A stretch of 64,000 nucleotides of DNA from Clitopilus passeckerianus (lineage: Eukaryota > Basidiomycota > Agaricomycetes > Agaricales > Entolomataceae): positions 1-64,000 of the forward strand of contig CALYLX010000157.1 in the NCBI GenBank assembly GCA_944990035.1. The letters are read 5' to 3'. Position 1 is the first letter of the stretch, and each line of letters opens with the position of its first letter. Position numbers and translations under genes: made by a program. This document shows positions 23,036-34,415 of this stretch, in pieces. The notes beneath the pieces were generated by a model that worked only from the letters and a program-made list of their open reading frames with translations, had not been told where the DNA came from and did not search any database.

Positions 23036-24781
23036 ATGTCTCTACTGAAAGTTGACGGCACTAAAATTGTCGATGAGCAGGGCAAGGAAACCATCTTGCG
23101 AGGAGCAGGATTGGGAGGATGGATGAAGTAGGTTCATAATTTTCCGGTTCTTGTTGCAAAGCTGATTATCTTTTCAGCATGGAGAATTTCATCTCAGGTT
23201 TGACCGATAACATTCTCTTCGGTCGGATTTCCATCTAACTCGGGTTTGACTAGGATATCCTGGATGCGAACACCAAATCCGCGATGCATTGGCTGCAACC
23301 ATTGGCGAGGAGAAGTCGGAACTCTTCTTCGACAAGGTGACCATCCATAGGCTCGTCGTCTGTCAGTGGACTAACTCATCATCCGTAGTTCCTTGAGTAC
23401 TTCTTCACCGATGCCGATGCTCAATTCTTCAAAAGCCTTGGTCTCAACTGTATCCGTCTTCCCTTCAACTACAGGCATTTTGAAGGTATATTACACTTCA
23501 TCCTCTTTCTAAGAGCTCGCCTGACACGCCTCTTCCGCTGCAGATGACCTAAACCCCCGTGTTCTCAAGGAGTCTGGCTTCAAGCACCTCGACCGTGTAA
23601 TCAACATCTGCGCTGCCCACGGCATCTATACCATCCTTGATCTTCACGTCGCCCCAGGTGGCCAGAACACCGACTGGCATTCTGACCATGGAACCCACCT
23701 CGCCAACTGTAAGTCCTATAGAAACACTGGTTTTACACCCTCCTGACCATCTCCCAACCAGTCTGGAACCACAAGGATTTCCAGGACCGCGCCGTCTGGC
23801 TCTGGGAGAACCTTGCCGCCCACTACAAGGGCAACAAATGGATCGCTGGTTACAACCCCTCAACGAACCCACCGACCCTACCCACACCCGAGTCATCGCA
23901 TTCTACGACCGCGTTCACAAAGCCATCCGTGCCATCGACCCCGACCATATCATCTTCTTCGACGGCAACACCTTCGCTTCTGACTTCTCCCACTTTGGTG
24001 ACGCCCACAAGGAGTGGGCCAACACTGCCTACTCGATCCACGATTACTCCAGCTACGGTTTCCCCGCCGCCAGCGAGCTGTACTCCAGCACTGCTGAGCA
24101 GAAGAGGAGGTTGAAGAGGAGCTATGAGAAGAAGAGGGAGTGGATGGATGAGCGGGGCCTATGCGTCTGGAACGGAGAGTGGGGCCCAGTCTACGCCAGG
24201 AAGCAGTATGAAGGCGCTGAAACTGAGAAAATCAACGAGTCTCGGTACCAGGTCCTCAAGGATCAACTCCAGATCTACAACCAGGTTTGCCTCTTTCCTC
24301 CTGCATACCACAGGACACTGATCTAACCACACTTTAACAGGATCGCCTCAGTTGGTCTATCTGGACATACAAGGATATCGGTTTCCAAGGAATGGTCCAC
24401 CTCGACCTCTCATCCCCTTACATGACCCTCTTCAAAGACCACCTCGCCAAGAAGCACCGTCTTGCTGTCGACGCCTGGGGTGCAGACGACGTTCACGTCC
24501 GCGACGTCTACCAACCTCTCCTCGACCACATCCTCAAGGAGATCCCCGAGGAATATCAGAAGCTCTACCCTCACCCCGTCTGGAAGCTCGACTCTAGGGT
24601 TACCCGATTGGCCAGGAACCTGCTGGTCAGCGAGTTCATGATCCAGGAGTGGGCAGACCACTTCAGTGGCAAGAGCGCTGAGGAAATCGATGAGATTGCC
24701 AAGAGCTTCCACTTTGATCAGTGTGTTAAGAGGGAGGGATTGAACAAGGTCCTCTCGGAGAACGCCCGGCAAGTGCAGTGA
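23036..24781 (+). CDS. GH5 family exo-beta-1,3-glucanase-like glycoside hydrolase, no signal peptide
   Basis: GH5 enzymes of this group hydrolyse beta-glucans. The start at 23036 gives [16 protein letters not shown].. with [11 protein letters not shown]; there is no hydrophobic leader, so the protein is probably intracellular. Exons follow in phase: 23036-23127, a short exon with NMENFIS, then [13 protein letters not shown].., then [20 protein letters not shown]. Core motifs: [11 protein letters not shown], the acid/base site NEPTDP, the [11 protein letters not shown] segment, and the nucleophile region [12 protein letters not shown], then [14 protein letters not shown]. The C-terminal 150 residues form a helical extension to the TGA at 24779-24781. 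One frame break lies at CCCC (23856-23859), just before the catalytic NEP motif: five C residues would give IAGYNPLNEP in one frame. Apart from this the gene looks complete (about 480 residues). Confidence 0.92.
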
Positions 24782-25070
24782 ACGTAATGTAAGATATGTA
24801 ATCGTATTCGACAACTCGTGTAAATGAATAATTATTGGCGGTGGAGACAGGAATAACTTCACGAAGCAAAAGCCAGCCTCATCTCGACAAACGAATATCC
24901 GCACTGAAAGAACAGCTGTTGGTGGATGATGTGGTCTTCCATAAAGATGGAATAAATTTCTCGTTATCTCATTTGCACGTCAGTCGGTATAATACATAAT
25001 GGAATAATCCTCGGTACATCATCCTGCTTCTTCACAGCCCTCGACTAGATTAAATACAGCATACCCATGC

Positions 25071-25941
25071 TCAGCAGTTTGCAAGGTAGCTCGACAAAGC
25101 GCTCTTCTCTGCGCTATCGATGGTCAAGCTATAGTAGTGCTTGACTTGGACCCAAGCTCGAGCGTAGGTGCACACGAATGAAGACAAGGGTGGGATCCAT
25201 TGAGCGATATCTACCAAACATAAGCGGAGATTAGTCCAAATCAAGAGTAGTAACATCGGAAGAACAGACCTTTATCGCCCTTGCTCTGGTTCAAGTTGTC
25301 CGTCACCGCAACGAGTTGAGGCCGGGTGAGGTCGTTGGCGAAAGCTTCTCTCTGTGCAGTAGTCCACGAACGGGCACCGGAGATCCAGGCCTCTTTGAGG
25401 GGAATAACGTGGTCCTACAGAATAGACTATGTTAGCGCCGAATGCCAGAGTATTTGGTCTGGCAGCAGACTCACGATATCCAAGTCAGACGCCAAAGTCG
25501 TGGCGACGTTGTCGTATGGAGATACCCAATGTCCAGAGGTGGCTTTGCAAGACGAGTCAGTGACAACAGATGTGCCATCTCGCTTGAGGACAGCTATGCA
25601 TAATGAATGCGGTGAGGACGTCTTCGGCTGTTTGCAATGAATGATACTCACTCTCTCGGGTGTCGCAATTTCCTGAGATGATGTCCCAAGTGGGAAAGAG
25701 ATCTCTGTCGTAAGCAGGAGAGTTCGAGGGGGTCGCAACTGTCACTGTAGGCGCGCATAGTTCTTCTTAGCTACGACCAATGTCTAGCATGCTAGAATTG
25801 CTTACGTTGTGACAAGTACGTCCTTGCTGTGCTCGCTGCGATAGGCGTGGGTAATGCTCTTTGCGACAAGGGCACGAAGACCGGAGCAGCGAGGGTAGAG
25901 GAAACTGTAGCGAGTACAACGAGAGGAGTGAGCTTGAACAT
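25071..25941 (-). CDS. Secreted HNH-type nuclease, DUF1524/GmrSD C-terminal domain family
   Basis: The family is a His-Me finger nuclease fold; fungal members are usually secreted and their targets are not known. The ATG at 25941 opens a signal peptide (MFKLTPLVVLATVSSTLAA), followed by ALPTPIAASTARTYLSQ and an intron starting at about 25805. The domain shows AYDRDLFPTWDIISGNCDTRE, then SSCKATSGHWVSPYD, then the nuclease signature across an intron, LDI|DHVIPLKEAWISGA, in which the Asp-His of DHVIPL is the expected catalytic pair. ARSWTTAQREAFANDL and NLNQSKGDKD.. (the Asn-x-Ser-Lys-Gly-Asp element) follow, then PPLSSFVCTYARAWVQVKHYY. Length about 200-210 residues, normal for the family, with four cysteines that could form disulfides. 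No frame problems were seen. Confidence 0.86.
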
Positions 25942-27213
25942 TGTATCTTCACGTCGAGTCCTGTGTAACAGCAGCTAATGGGAGCAGCTAGAGGACATAA
26001 CTGAGCATGCCGGACCGTTTTATAGGTTTGCAGAGTTGAATCTTGACAGGTAGTAACGAGAACAGGCCCGTCCAGTTGCGCTCAGATGACCAGATAAGAC
26101 CAAGAAGGAAGCCCGACAGAGAGAAGCGACGAGCAGAGATAATGAACGTGTGGTACAACAATTCATTGATTGACCACATGTGCGTCGCATCTCCATCCAA
26201 TCAGTCCGGATTCAGCTATCATGTCCTTGAGATACCTGATCAGGCAGATGGCTGGAGCTGGAGGCTAACCAGAGAGAGAAGAAGTGAACATTCGTAAGTT
26301 AGGTAATGACAGAAACCCTGGAAACCCATGCCTTCATCTGCCAATTCACTCCACAATTGGCTGATGCTCGCTCAAATTGTTAAGGCACTACAAACAGAGA
26401 GCATGAACCTTTATATCAGTTCTAATGGTTGCCGAACTACCGCACCACCGTTCCATGCGTTCGGAGATACTGCATCTTCAAGTTCTCGGCGCATGTGTTT
26501 TGAGCAGAAGTAATCCATGTGGTTTCGGGACGATATGCCGCTTGTTGGTTCGAACGTTGCCCCAAAGGTATCAAGAAAGATGTCGAAGTTCAAGGATTTG
26601 TTCATGCTCGCAGGCACGTTGTTTTATTTGAAGTTCTTTGCTTCTATGCGTTATGGTTGTTCGGGATAGACAAAGCCGTCTCTTGTTTATCATGAGTTCT
26701 TGTCAATACCTTGCTGAACTTGCTGCTTCAACTACTGCTTCAAGCGGACGAGTGCTGACAGCTAAACACAGCCACATTGAGGGGCGAAGATCAGGTCCAA
26801 TCGCACTGAGCCACACACACACACTAGTACTCGCCAACCACTCATGAAGAAAGAATACAGAAGTTCCATCAGTCCATTGGGCAAGTAAATTAACGACCCA
26901 AGCCAAATTTTGACATTGGCTGACACGGAAAATCCGGAAGGTAGCTGACCATCTTGAAAAGGTCGTCTTCTCATGGCCACCTTTGCAGAGTAGAAAAGAG
27001 CAAAGAAAGGCAACGCGACAAGATTCTTATTACAGTCCCAGGTACATAGCGCGATCATGGTGTTATGGGATAGGAAATCAAGCGAGGGAACGTATGCAAA
27101 ACGGGTAGACTATCTTAAGCCTTGATCGTATTTGATGGGAGCGAAAGGAAGGGTAAGTACGATGAGAAGATGGGCGCGGCGCGGGTGGTCCTGTTGCCTG
27201 TGCTAAAGCTTGG
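25942..27213. other. Gene-poor region, about 1.3 kb
   Basis: Between two minus-strand genes. Several short frames overlap on both strands and none has a domain or matching introns. A short CA repeat lies at 26814-26824. Nothing else recognised. Confidence 0.5.
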
Positions 27214-28035
27214 CTAGGCGCAATTCTCAACTTGCCACATCAATCGCCTTAGTCTCTCCCCACCCCATTCAATTGTCTGAGTGCCAGGCTCGTAATCTAA
27301 AAACGGTTCGTCAGTTCATCTGTTGAAACTCGGACATACATGATGCCAGCGAGGCTTGCCTTTTCCAACCCAAACGATGCGAACGCTATGCTTTCCGGCG
27401 GGTACAACGAAACTGCCATGACTGAAACCCTGAGCCTGGCACTGATCCCGTCCTTCAGGCGTCGATGGGTAGCACCAGATATTTTTGTCTACCACAAATT
27501 CGGAGGTCCTCCCAACACCTCTGCCATCAATAAACACCGCCAGCTGCATGTCTCTTTGATCCACATCGAGTAGTGACAGCCGGTGAGGAGTCGACCTCTC
27601 GAGGGTGTATTCAATCGGGGAGGGTCGTCCGTGGGCATCTGGAAGAAGTGTATTGATTTCCCAGCGCCGGAAAATTGTGACTGGTGGTTTGCATGTGATG
27701 TTCAACGGTGAAGAAACAGGCATATCGGGTTTTGCCGGGATTGGAGGTATGTTGGGAGACGGCTGCTCCGATGGAGTCGGGGAGACCGATTCTTGGGAGG
27801 ATGAACCTAGGCATTCGAATGAAATTCAGCTTTGTATCTGATTCGGAGAGAGAATACATACCATAGTAGTACACTAGAAGGGTCCCTAGAATCACAAGGA
27901 CAGCATCCAAAATTCTTGCGAGCTTGTAAGGTTTTGGACGGGGAGGCCCTTTGCCCACTTTTGGAGGTCTACATGTTCGTTTGGCGATGCTTCTTTCAAC
28001 CCAAAGAGGAACTCACGACGGAGTGAACTACCCAT
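27214..28035 (-). CDS. Small type II membrane protein of unknown function
   Basis: I do not recognise a family. The model starts MGSSLR at 28035, then an intron (about 28016-27961) leads to GKGPPRPKPYKLARILD and one hydrophobic helix (AVLVILGTLLVYYYG), a short basic N-tail followed by a membrane anchor. After a second intron a Ser/Pro-rich linker follows (SVSPTPSEQPSPNIPP) and then a compact domain of about 120 residues with CKPPVTIFRRWEIN, RLSLLDVDQRDMQLAVF, VVDKNIWCYPSTPEG and HSVRIVWVGKGKPRW. The C-terminus is uncertain: after WHH a GTATGT intron leads either to a quick stop or, if one base is restored, to YEPGTQTIEWGGERL and a TAG at 27214-27216. The ATG is only about 10 bp from the presumed stop of the upstream oxygenase gene, so the start could be wrong. 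Confidence 0.6.
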
Positions 28036-28044
28036 GGAACAGCT

Positions 28045-31000
28045 TCAGTCACTGAAAGTTTCGAAGACGTAACGAACCGGAAACCCACCGAAACCTTCAA
28101 CGTCAATGGGTATGGTGCTACTCTCCCTTTCTTGTCCGTATATAAAACTGGATCCATCTACCAGGTAATTGAGTGAGCATAATATGATCGATTAGCCCCA
28201 ATGAACGTACGGGTTGGTTCTCGGAAGATCGACTCTTGTATGGTTCATACTTGTTGATATTTCCCTCCAATTTGATATCCTCCAGGCTGAAGATGGCTTT
28301 TAGAAGCTGTACAGAGATTTAGTGCTCTATCGCCTTTATCCGGGACCGCCGATCAAAATCTGACCTCAGGCATCGTCTACGACACAAGGGAATCAACACA
28401 ATCATATAGGTAAAAGGTCGAAGAGAACGTACGTTATCGCAGAACGATAGACCTGGGCATTTATGAATACCGAGGCCTTGAATAGACCAAGGGCGGAATC
28501 CATGGGTTTTACATATGAGTGTCCCCTTGGCATGCATGCGACAATTGGTCAGTTCGCTGCCCGTACGAGAGCAAGGAGGTTTGGGGTGATGTCTGCATTG
28601 TTCTGAATCTGTATCGGCAGGCCCGCAGTCAGAAGGATGAAGCTTTGAGTGTTCGCTCTCGCCCATCGTATCACAATCGCTTTTCTGCCATATCGGACAA
28701 TGCTGTCGTTCCTCTGTCAAGCACTTTGCATTGCTGTGTATCTGGCACGTCTGGTTGTCGGTCGGAGATCCTGTAAATGCGCAGGACCAATTGATACAAG
28801 GTCCTGTCCCATGATAGACGTAGATCGTCCGTGCAGGATTATGTCGTCCGGGTTGTCGAAGCTCCTTCTGTATAAGGCCGGAAGTCCTCAGCATACAGTC
28901 GAGTGGTCAGGAGAAGTGACATTCGCACATTCTGATGTAAGGAACCAAAATCTGCCACCACCCGATCTCCTACTTTGACTTCTTTAGATGCTGGGCTTCC
29001 AGTACCATTAGCTTCGGGAATTTCGTCGTCTTTCTTGACTGTTCTAACAAGAGTCAAAGGTATGCCAAGCCCTAAGACTGAATGAGACAATAAAAATGAA
29101 TATACAAAGCAACATACGCACGTTGAGCCTCGCGAACGTAGCCCATAAGTAGGAACTCCTGCAATTTCGCGGGAATCTGAGGCCCATCGTCATCTCTGTC
29201 CAGGAAGGGCCCAAATGGCTGGGCAACATCTGCCAAATAAAATTGTGAGGAATGCTTCACCAGAAGAACAAAGCAAGACATTCACCATTTTTCACGGCTG
29301 TAATCCAGTCTATTAACGCCTTGTTCTCTGTCGGCATCCTCAACCCGACGATCCGGGTGATGTCCTCTTTATGGGCCTTCCGATCGGGATCCAGATAGAA
29401 ATCAACGACTTGTGTGCATGCTGAATGCGGAACTATAGTGAGCATTGACATTTGCGTAAGTGGAAAATCTTGGACTCGCCTGATGCATAGTTTACAGCCA
29501 TTACTACGCAAAGGCCCATTATATTGGCGGATAGCCTTGCTATGGTCAATTTAGCTAGAGGTCTCTCCAGCCGTCGTTCTGCCTCCTCGAGCGAGATCGT
29601 CCCTGCTTCGGTAGCATCCCCATTCTCTTGTCCGCCTTCCTGCGACCCGATCCCTTGACTAAATGATCTGGTACGTTTTGAATGACATCGGAGATGACAA
29701 GAGTCTGTCGATCTTTTCTGGTAAATCGCCGATCGTCGCATGGGTCCGTACGAGTCGCTCTATGAAGGTGTATGACATAGATACATCCGATGCGCCTTCG
29801 TCTGTGAAAAGTTGTTTGTATACCCCAGAGACCCATTCCCAGATAACACGATTGAATATCTCTTTGAGAAGATATTTGCAAAAACCACCGAGAACAATCT
29901 GGATCAAGGTTCGTCATAACAATGCGACGGTCAAGGTAGTAGAAAGTCCCTCACAGTTTTATCGGCCCACATATCTCGGACAATGTCCTGGCATAAGATC
30001 AGCCGGGGACGAAGTATCGGGTATTTAAAACTCAAGTACCTTCAAGATCCCAAAAAACCTTTTGGCTCCACCGATTTCGGCTGAATGAGTGCCTTCGACA
30101 CTCTCTCCTGCACTGCATGCCGAATTTTCTCTCCATTGACCTTCGCAAGGCGACTTGCAGTCCAGAAATCGGCTGACTCGCATCTCCCGAAGACATATCT
30201 AATTAATGATCCCATGAAACTTCAATCTTGATACAAAATGCGGATAAACTTACGCATATAAGGAGGCAAAGTCCATGAGGTACTCGGCAAGTCGGGGAAC
30301 GTCCTCGAGCTCCACTTCTTCTCCACACTTGTACATTAGAGTCAGTGTAGGCAATAGACACGCAGCTTAGGATAAACTCACCAATGTTTGAAGAACCCAA
30401 GCGGTGCATAACGGGTTGATGACCTCGTACGCGAGGTCAATGGTCTGTTCCTTCGTCTTCGCGTCGTTTGATTTAGAGCTACTTGTATTTATAGTACGTT
30501 GTTGGAAGAGAAAAGGAAAGGGGAACTAACTGTGTTTCAATGTGCTTGTTCACAAGTTGCTGTACCCCTGCACTGAAATATTTCGTGTATGTTCGGAACG
30601 TGCGCACATCCGGCATTAGAGAATACATAAGCTAAAAAATAACCATGAATCATCAACAATCAGGCTCTGAACAGCTTCAGGCGTGGGCTCACCATTTGTT
30701 GGTCAACATCGTGTCTACAGCAAACAAGAGATTCAATATAAACTCACAGGTATCAAAGTTTACACGTACAAATTGATCTTGGAATTGTCAGTGACATCGA
30801 TGTCGTCAAAGGCGAGCATGTATCTGTGAGTTTCTAGTTAAATCGAGTTTTTTTATGCTGGCGGCCGCGGGACCAACGTACCCGTAACGGCCTGTTATTG
30901 ATTTCAAAGCTGCACCATAAGGAGTTTGGTAGATTTCCGGACGATTGAAAACATGTCTGACCCCGTCCCAATCTTTTAGTATCTGGGGAAGGGGGCCGCC

Positions 31001-33660
31001 TCCACGGTATCAGTGTCGTAGATTGCCAGTCGGTCAAGGGTCTTTAATCTCTCTTGAACATTGTTTGGCAATAATAGGGGAAAAGTGCACGTGAGCTGTT
31101 GTAGGGAAAAGACCGGGGAAGATTTCGAAGGATGACTGAAAGAATTCTTGTTAGTAGGAACGAAGACCGTGAGCGAAGCCGAAGGTTACGAACGAGCTGG
31201 GAGGGCTGCGCTGTATTCCCCAACAGCGAGACGAGAGGCAGAGCTCTTGAGCTACGGACGCCCAGGGTGACGGTGTATCTGTGCAGGTATACGTATAAGA
31301 AAGCCGTCATCTCCGAAGATACGAAGAATCTGGGTACCTTTATCGCTGGGTTGGGGATCCCTCTTCGGATGTGGGTCGTCACAGATAGTGGTCACCTTCG
31401 GGGCTTTCATTAGCCTTTGCCGGCTTTCCGAAGCTCAGGTATTGAAAACGTACGATGGCTCTTATGAGGCCATAAGTCTACTCAGAACTCAGCTCCTATG
31501 AAGGAATCGAATACAAGGGACACTCACCTGGGTAGCGCCCAGTCTGAAGAGCGAGTCCTTTAAAGGCTTCTCCGCAAGAAGCCCAGGCTTTAAGTTGGAT
31601 CCCGATCAGTTCAAACTATGAGTGTGACAACGGTAATAGCCTCACAAGGAGTTCCAGTTGATCAATGCCGCCGGGATAGCAGTCTTTTGCTCGCTTGACA
31701 ACATCAACGTCGTCGTTCCACTGCTCAAATTTGGTGTATCCTATCATTGCGTCTGAGTGTAAGATATTTGGTTGTTGATCACTGGAGACCACATACGACT
31801 GAGGCCCAAATAGATACGGAATTCATTCAAAGTGCACATCTTGAAGCTCCGGCACTGCTGCATAGTGGCAGTAACTCTTTGTTTCAAGAACGAGCCCAAA
31901 CTTCCGGCTCCGGATGCTTCTGGCGTAGACGAGATCGCGCTGAGAAGGGTTGCAGCGAGCTCTGTATCCGAGAACATTGTAGGCTGGCCATTTAGATCAG
32001 TCGGACGGTCCAGATCACTGAGGTAGGTAATACATCATTTTGAGATTGAATCTGGCGGAATACGACATTGAGACGTACCTCAAGTAGGCGGGAACTTGAA
32101 GGAGGTCAATTGCGAACTCCTTTCCTGGCGGCGGACTTCAAGCTGGCTTGTGTCTTCCTCCTTCCAATCCTGCTTGTCCAGCCAAGAGGCATCTTCTTTA
32201 CACAGCAACGAAGGTATCTGAACAAGATCTATAATTTAGCAGGCCACCTGTCGTTTTCATATCTTTGCATACCTGGTATAAGAGCGCAATTTCAACCGAG
32301 CATTTCTTGAAATCGGTGGCAGGTGCAGCTCCCTATGATGCCGCCAAAGTTGAGTTCATGGAAAGTTCGTGGTACCTTGACTCACCAAAAATTGAAGTCA
32401 GGGCCGGAATGGAAGAAGTCCTGCTTCATCACTCCTTTGAGGAAATCCCGGACGACCATATCTTTGAAGTGAACGCAGTTGATCGTTCTAGCCTGCTCGA
32501 AGATTTCTTTGTTCCTTTGCTCCTCAGACAAATCCGGGCTCTCAACGGCCTCAAGGCGGCTTGCAATCGACTGTGTGCTCCTTAGATAATGGGACGTTAG
32601 AAATGGATAGCATGTTTAGCTCACGTTGTGGTTTCGATTGAAGAGGATCAAGATCGTGGACACCGACGGTGTCAAAAACTCGATACGATCTTCGGCGAAG
32701 GCGTCCACCTTTAACTTGCCGCCCGTTTTATCTCGTATGGCGTCTGCTGCAGCGCTTGTGGTTCCGTAGAGAGGCGATAAGTCATAATAGGGAGACGTCT
32801 CGCTGACTGTCTCATTCCCAAGAGCAGCATCGGTGCAAGGACGCGAGATAGATAACTAGTCAATAGTCAGCATCCAATGCTACAAGCCGCGAGGGCAAAA
32901 ACGGGCTCACATAAATAATAGTAGCCAGAGCATAAGCTAAGCCAGAGACACGTTGGTCATCGGGATGGAAAGCTTGTGTTTGTGCAGAAGGTTGTGATGC
33001 TATGGATGGTCCCGGTTGGGAGGCGGACGCAGACGATGGAGAGGCTGGTAATGAAAGAAGCTCATCGAAAATTACATTTACAGGCTTGCGCTTTGAGTCA
33101 TCGGCTGCCGATGATTCATTCGCAACCAGGATGTAGGGGTATAGTCGGTTTTCCTCCGCACGACCAACGTTCCCCAGTGCTTTGACAGTACGGCCTTTTG
33201 AGTTCAACCGAGCTAGATTAGAGGAACATATGAGAAAATATACGAGGCAACAGTTAAAGATATCATACTCGTCCTAATGAATGCATCTCTCATCTCCTGC
33301 GCATGTTGGTCGTCCGGAGCCATCTTTGACATATTGTAGATCCCATTGAACAGCTGTTCATCGGTCAGAGATAAGTAGTAAGGCAACTAAGAGGTTGGAC
33401 GCACCGGTTGCAGGCTGTCCCGTCCGCCTTTCACGGTTGAAAACTTGGTAAAATTGTCCTAAGAAGGGTGAATGACTGTTGCAGACGTCTAGAGGTTGCA
33501 AACTGACCACGTCCTCCTTATTCAATGCTGAATAAACAGGGGATGGAGTCGTCTTCGAAGGGATGGGGTCCGGCGTTGAAACCCATCTGGGTTCAGCTGT
33601 TGCAGGGCTTGCATTCGAGCCAACGAAAAAGTCATTAGGATACTTGGTTAGAAAAGCCAT
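28045..33660 (-). CDS. Ppo-like fatty-acid dioxygenase/P450 fusion, dioxygenase half possibly inactive
   Basis: Ppo (psi-factor-producing oxygenase) proteins fuse an animal-type haem peroxidase (fatty acid dioxygenase) to a cytochrome P450 hydroperoxide isomerase and make oxylipin signals. The start is MAFLTKYPNDFF at 33660. The peroxidase part shows ETSPYYDLSPLYGTTS (near 32780), DAFAEDRIEFLTPSVST and LFNRNHN, then ARTINCVHFKDMVVRDFLKG, KKCSVEIALLYQ, and further on FKMCTLNEFRIYLGL. The P450 part shows YQTPYGAALKSITGRYGY, LEEAERRLERPLAKLTI, LQEFLLMGYVREAQR and the haem loop GLGIHKCPGLSFCDN (near 28450). The positions of the distal and proximal haem His read Tyr and Pro instead. The gene has some fifteen exons, and the middle (30100-31700) is poorly resolved. 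The C-terminus near 28045 is uncertain because two frames look plausible (..VAPYPLTLKVSV.. or a nearby stop). Confidence 0.87.
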
Positions 33661-34415
33661 GTCACGGAATCCGGGCACTAGGTGTTTCTGCTTCGAGTGG
33701 AATAATTATACGCGTTCCGGGAGCGGAGACGAAAGCCAAGGTGATTGAAGAACTCTAAGCAGCCTTCACGTTCGTGTGCCATGATACGGAGCGCGTTTTT
33801 CGGCCTTGACAGACGCCGAATGTTAACTTAGGCGTCAGGCATGTCATGAAGGTTGGGCAAGCGACATCCAGAATGATCGTGAATGTAGAAATGTGAAAAG
33901 CGAAAATGATCATGGGTAAGGTAGTGGCCTCTGGGCCACCTGAGAATTTTTGAATTTTTGACGCCTGCCGATGGATAATACATTAGTAGCTAGTCCCGAT
34001 CGGATTTCTTGAATAATTCACCTTTAATTCAGGACAGATGAGGCTACTTTAAGTAAGGCGTCCATGCGTCAAAGGCAAGTTCAGCAGGTGCTCGATCGAA
34101 GAGGTTCATGCTCATGACTGTCATTGATAGCCAATGACAGCCAGGCGCCTGTCGTGTGTGGGAAAACCGGAGTTAGCATGCTTATGCGCGACATGTGCGC
34201 TTGCTCGTCGCGTTCGCGTTCGTCTATCACACACTGTCACTTGGAAGTTGAAGTAGGACCCCAGACAACCTCATCCCAAATCTATGGTGAAAATGAAACC
34301 GCGCGTCAAAAAATTCCTTGTCCATCCAGCTGCAAACACTGCGCCATGAGGTTTGCAAGACGATATAAGATTCGTTCCGGCACCTCGGGAATAATTGGTA
34401 AAATTTTGAAACATC
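33661..34415. other. Intergenic region between divergent genes, 755 bp
   Basis: Separates the Ppo-like gene (minus) from the DUF2235 gene (plus), so it contains two promoters. An open frame on the plus strand at 34124-34415 runs into the next gene but has no recognisable features, and a short ATG exon explains the join better. Confidence 0.5.

Noticed and set aside
34124..34415. Extending the DUF2235 protein upstream in the same open frame
   Set aside because: The added peptide is unlike the family and basic without features; the ATG at 34416 followed by a perfect donor and acceptor gives a better start.
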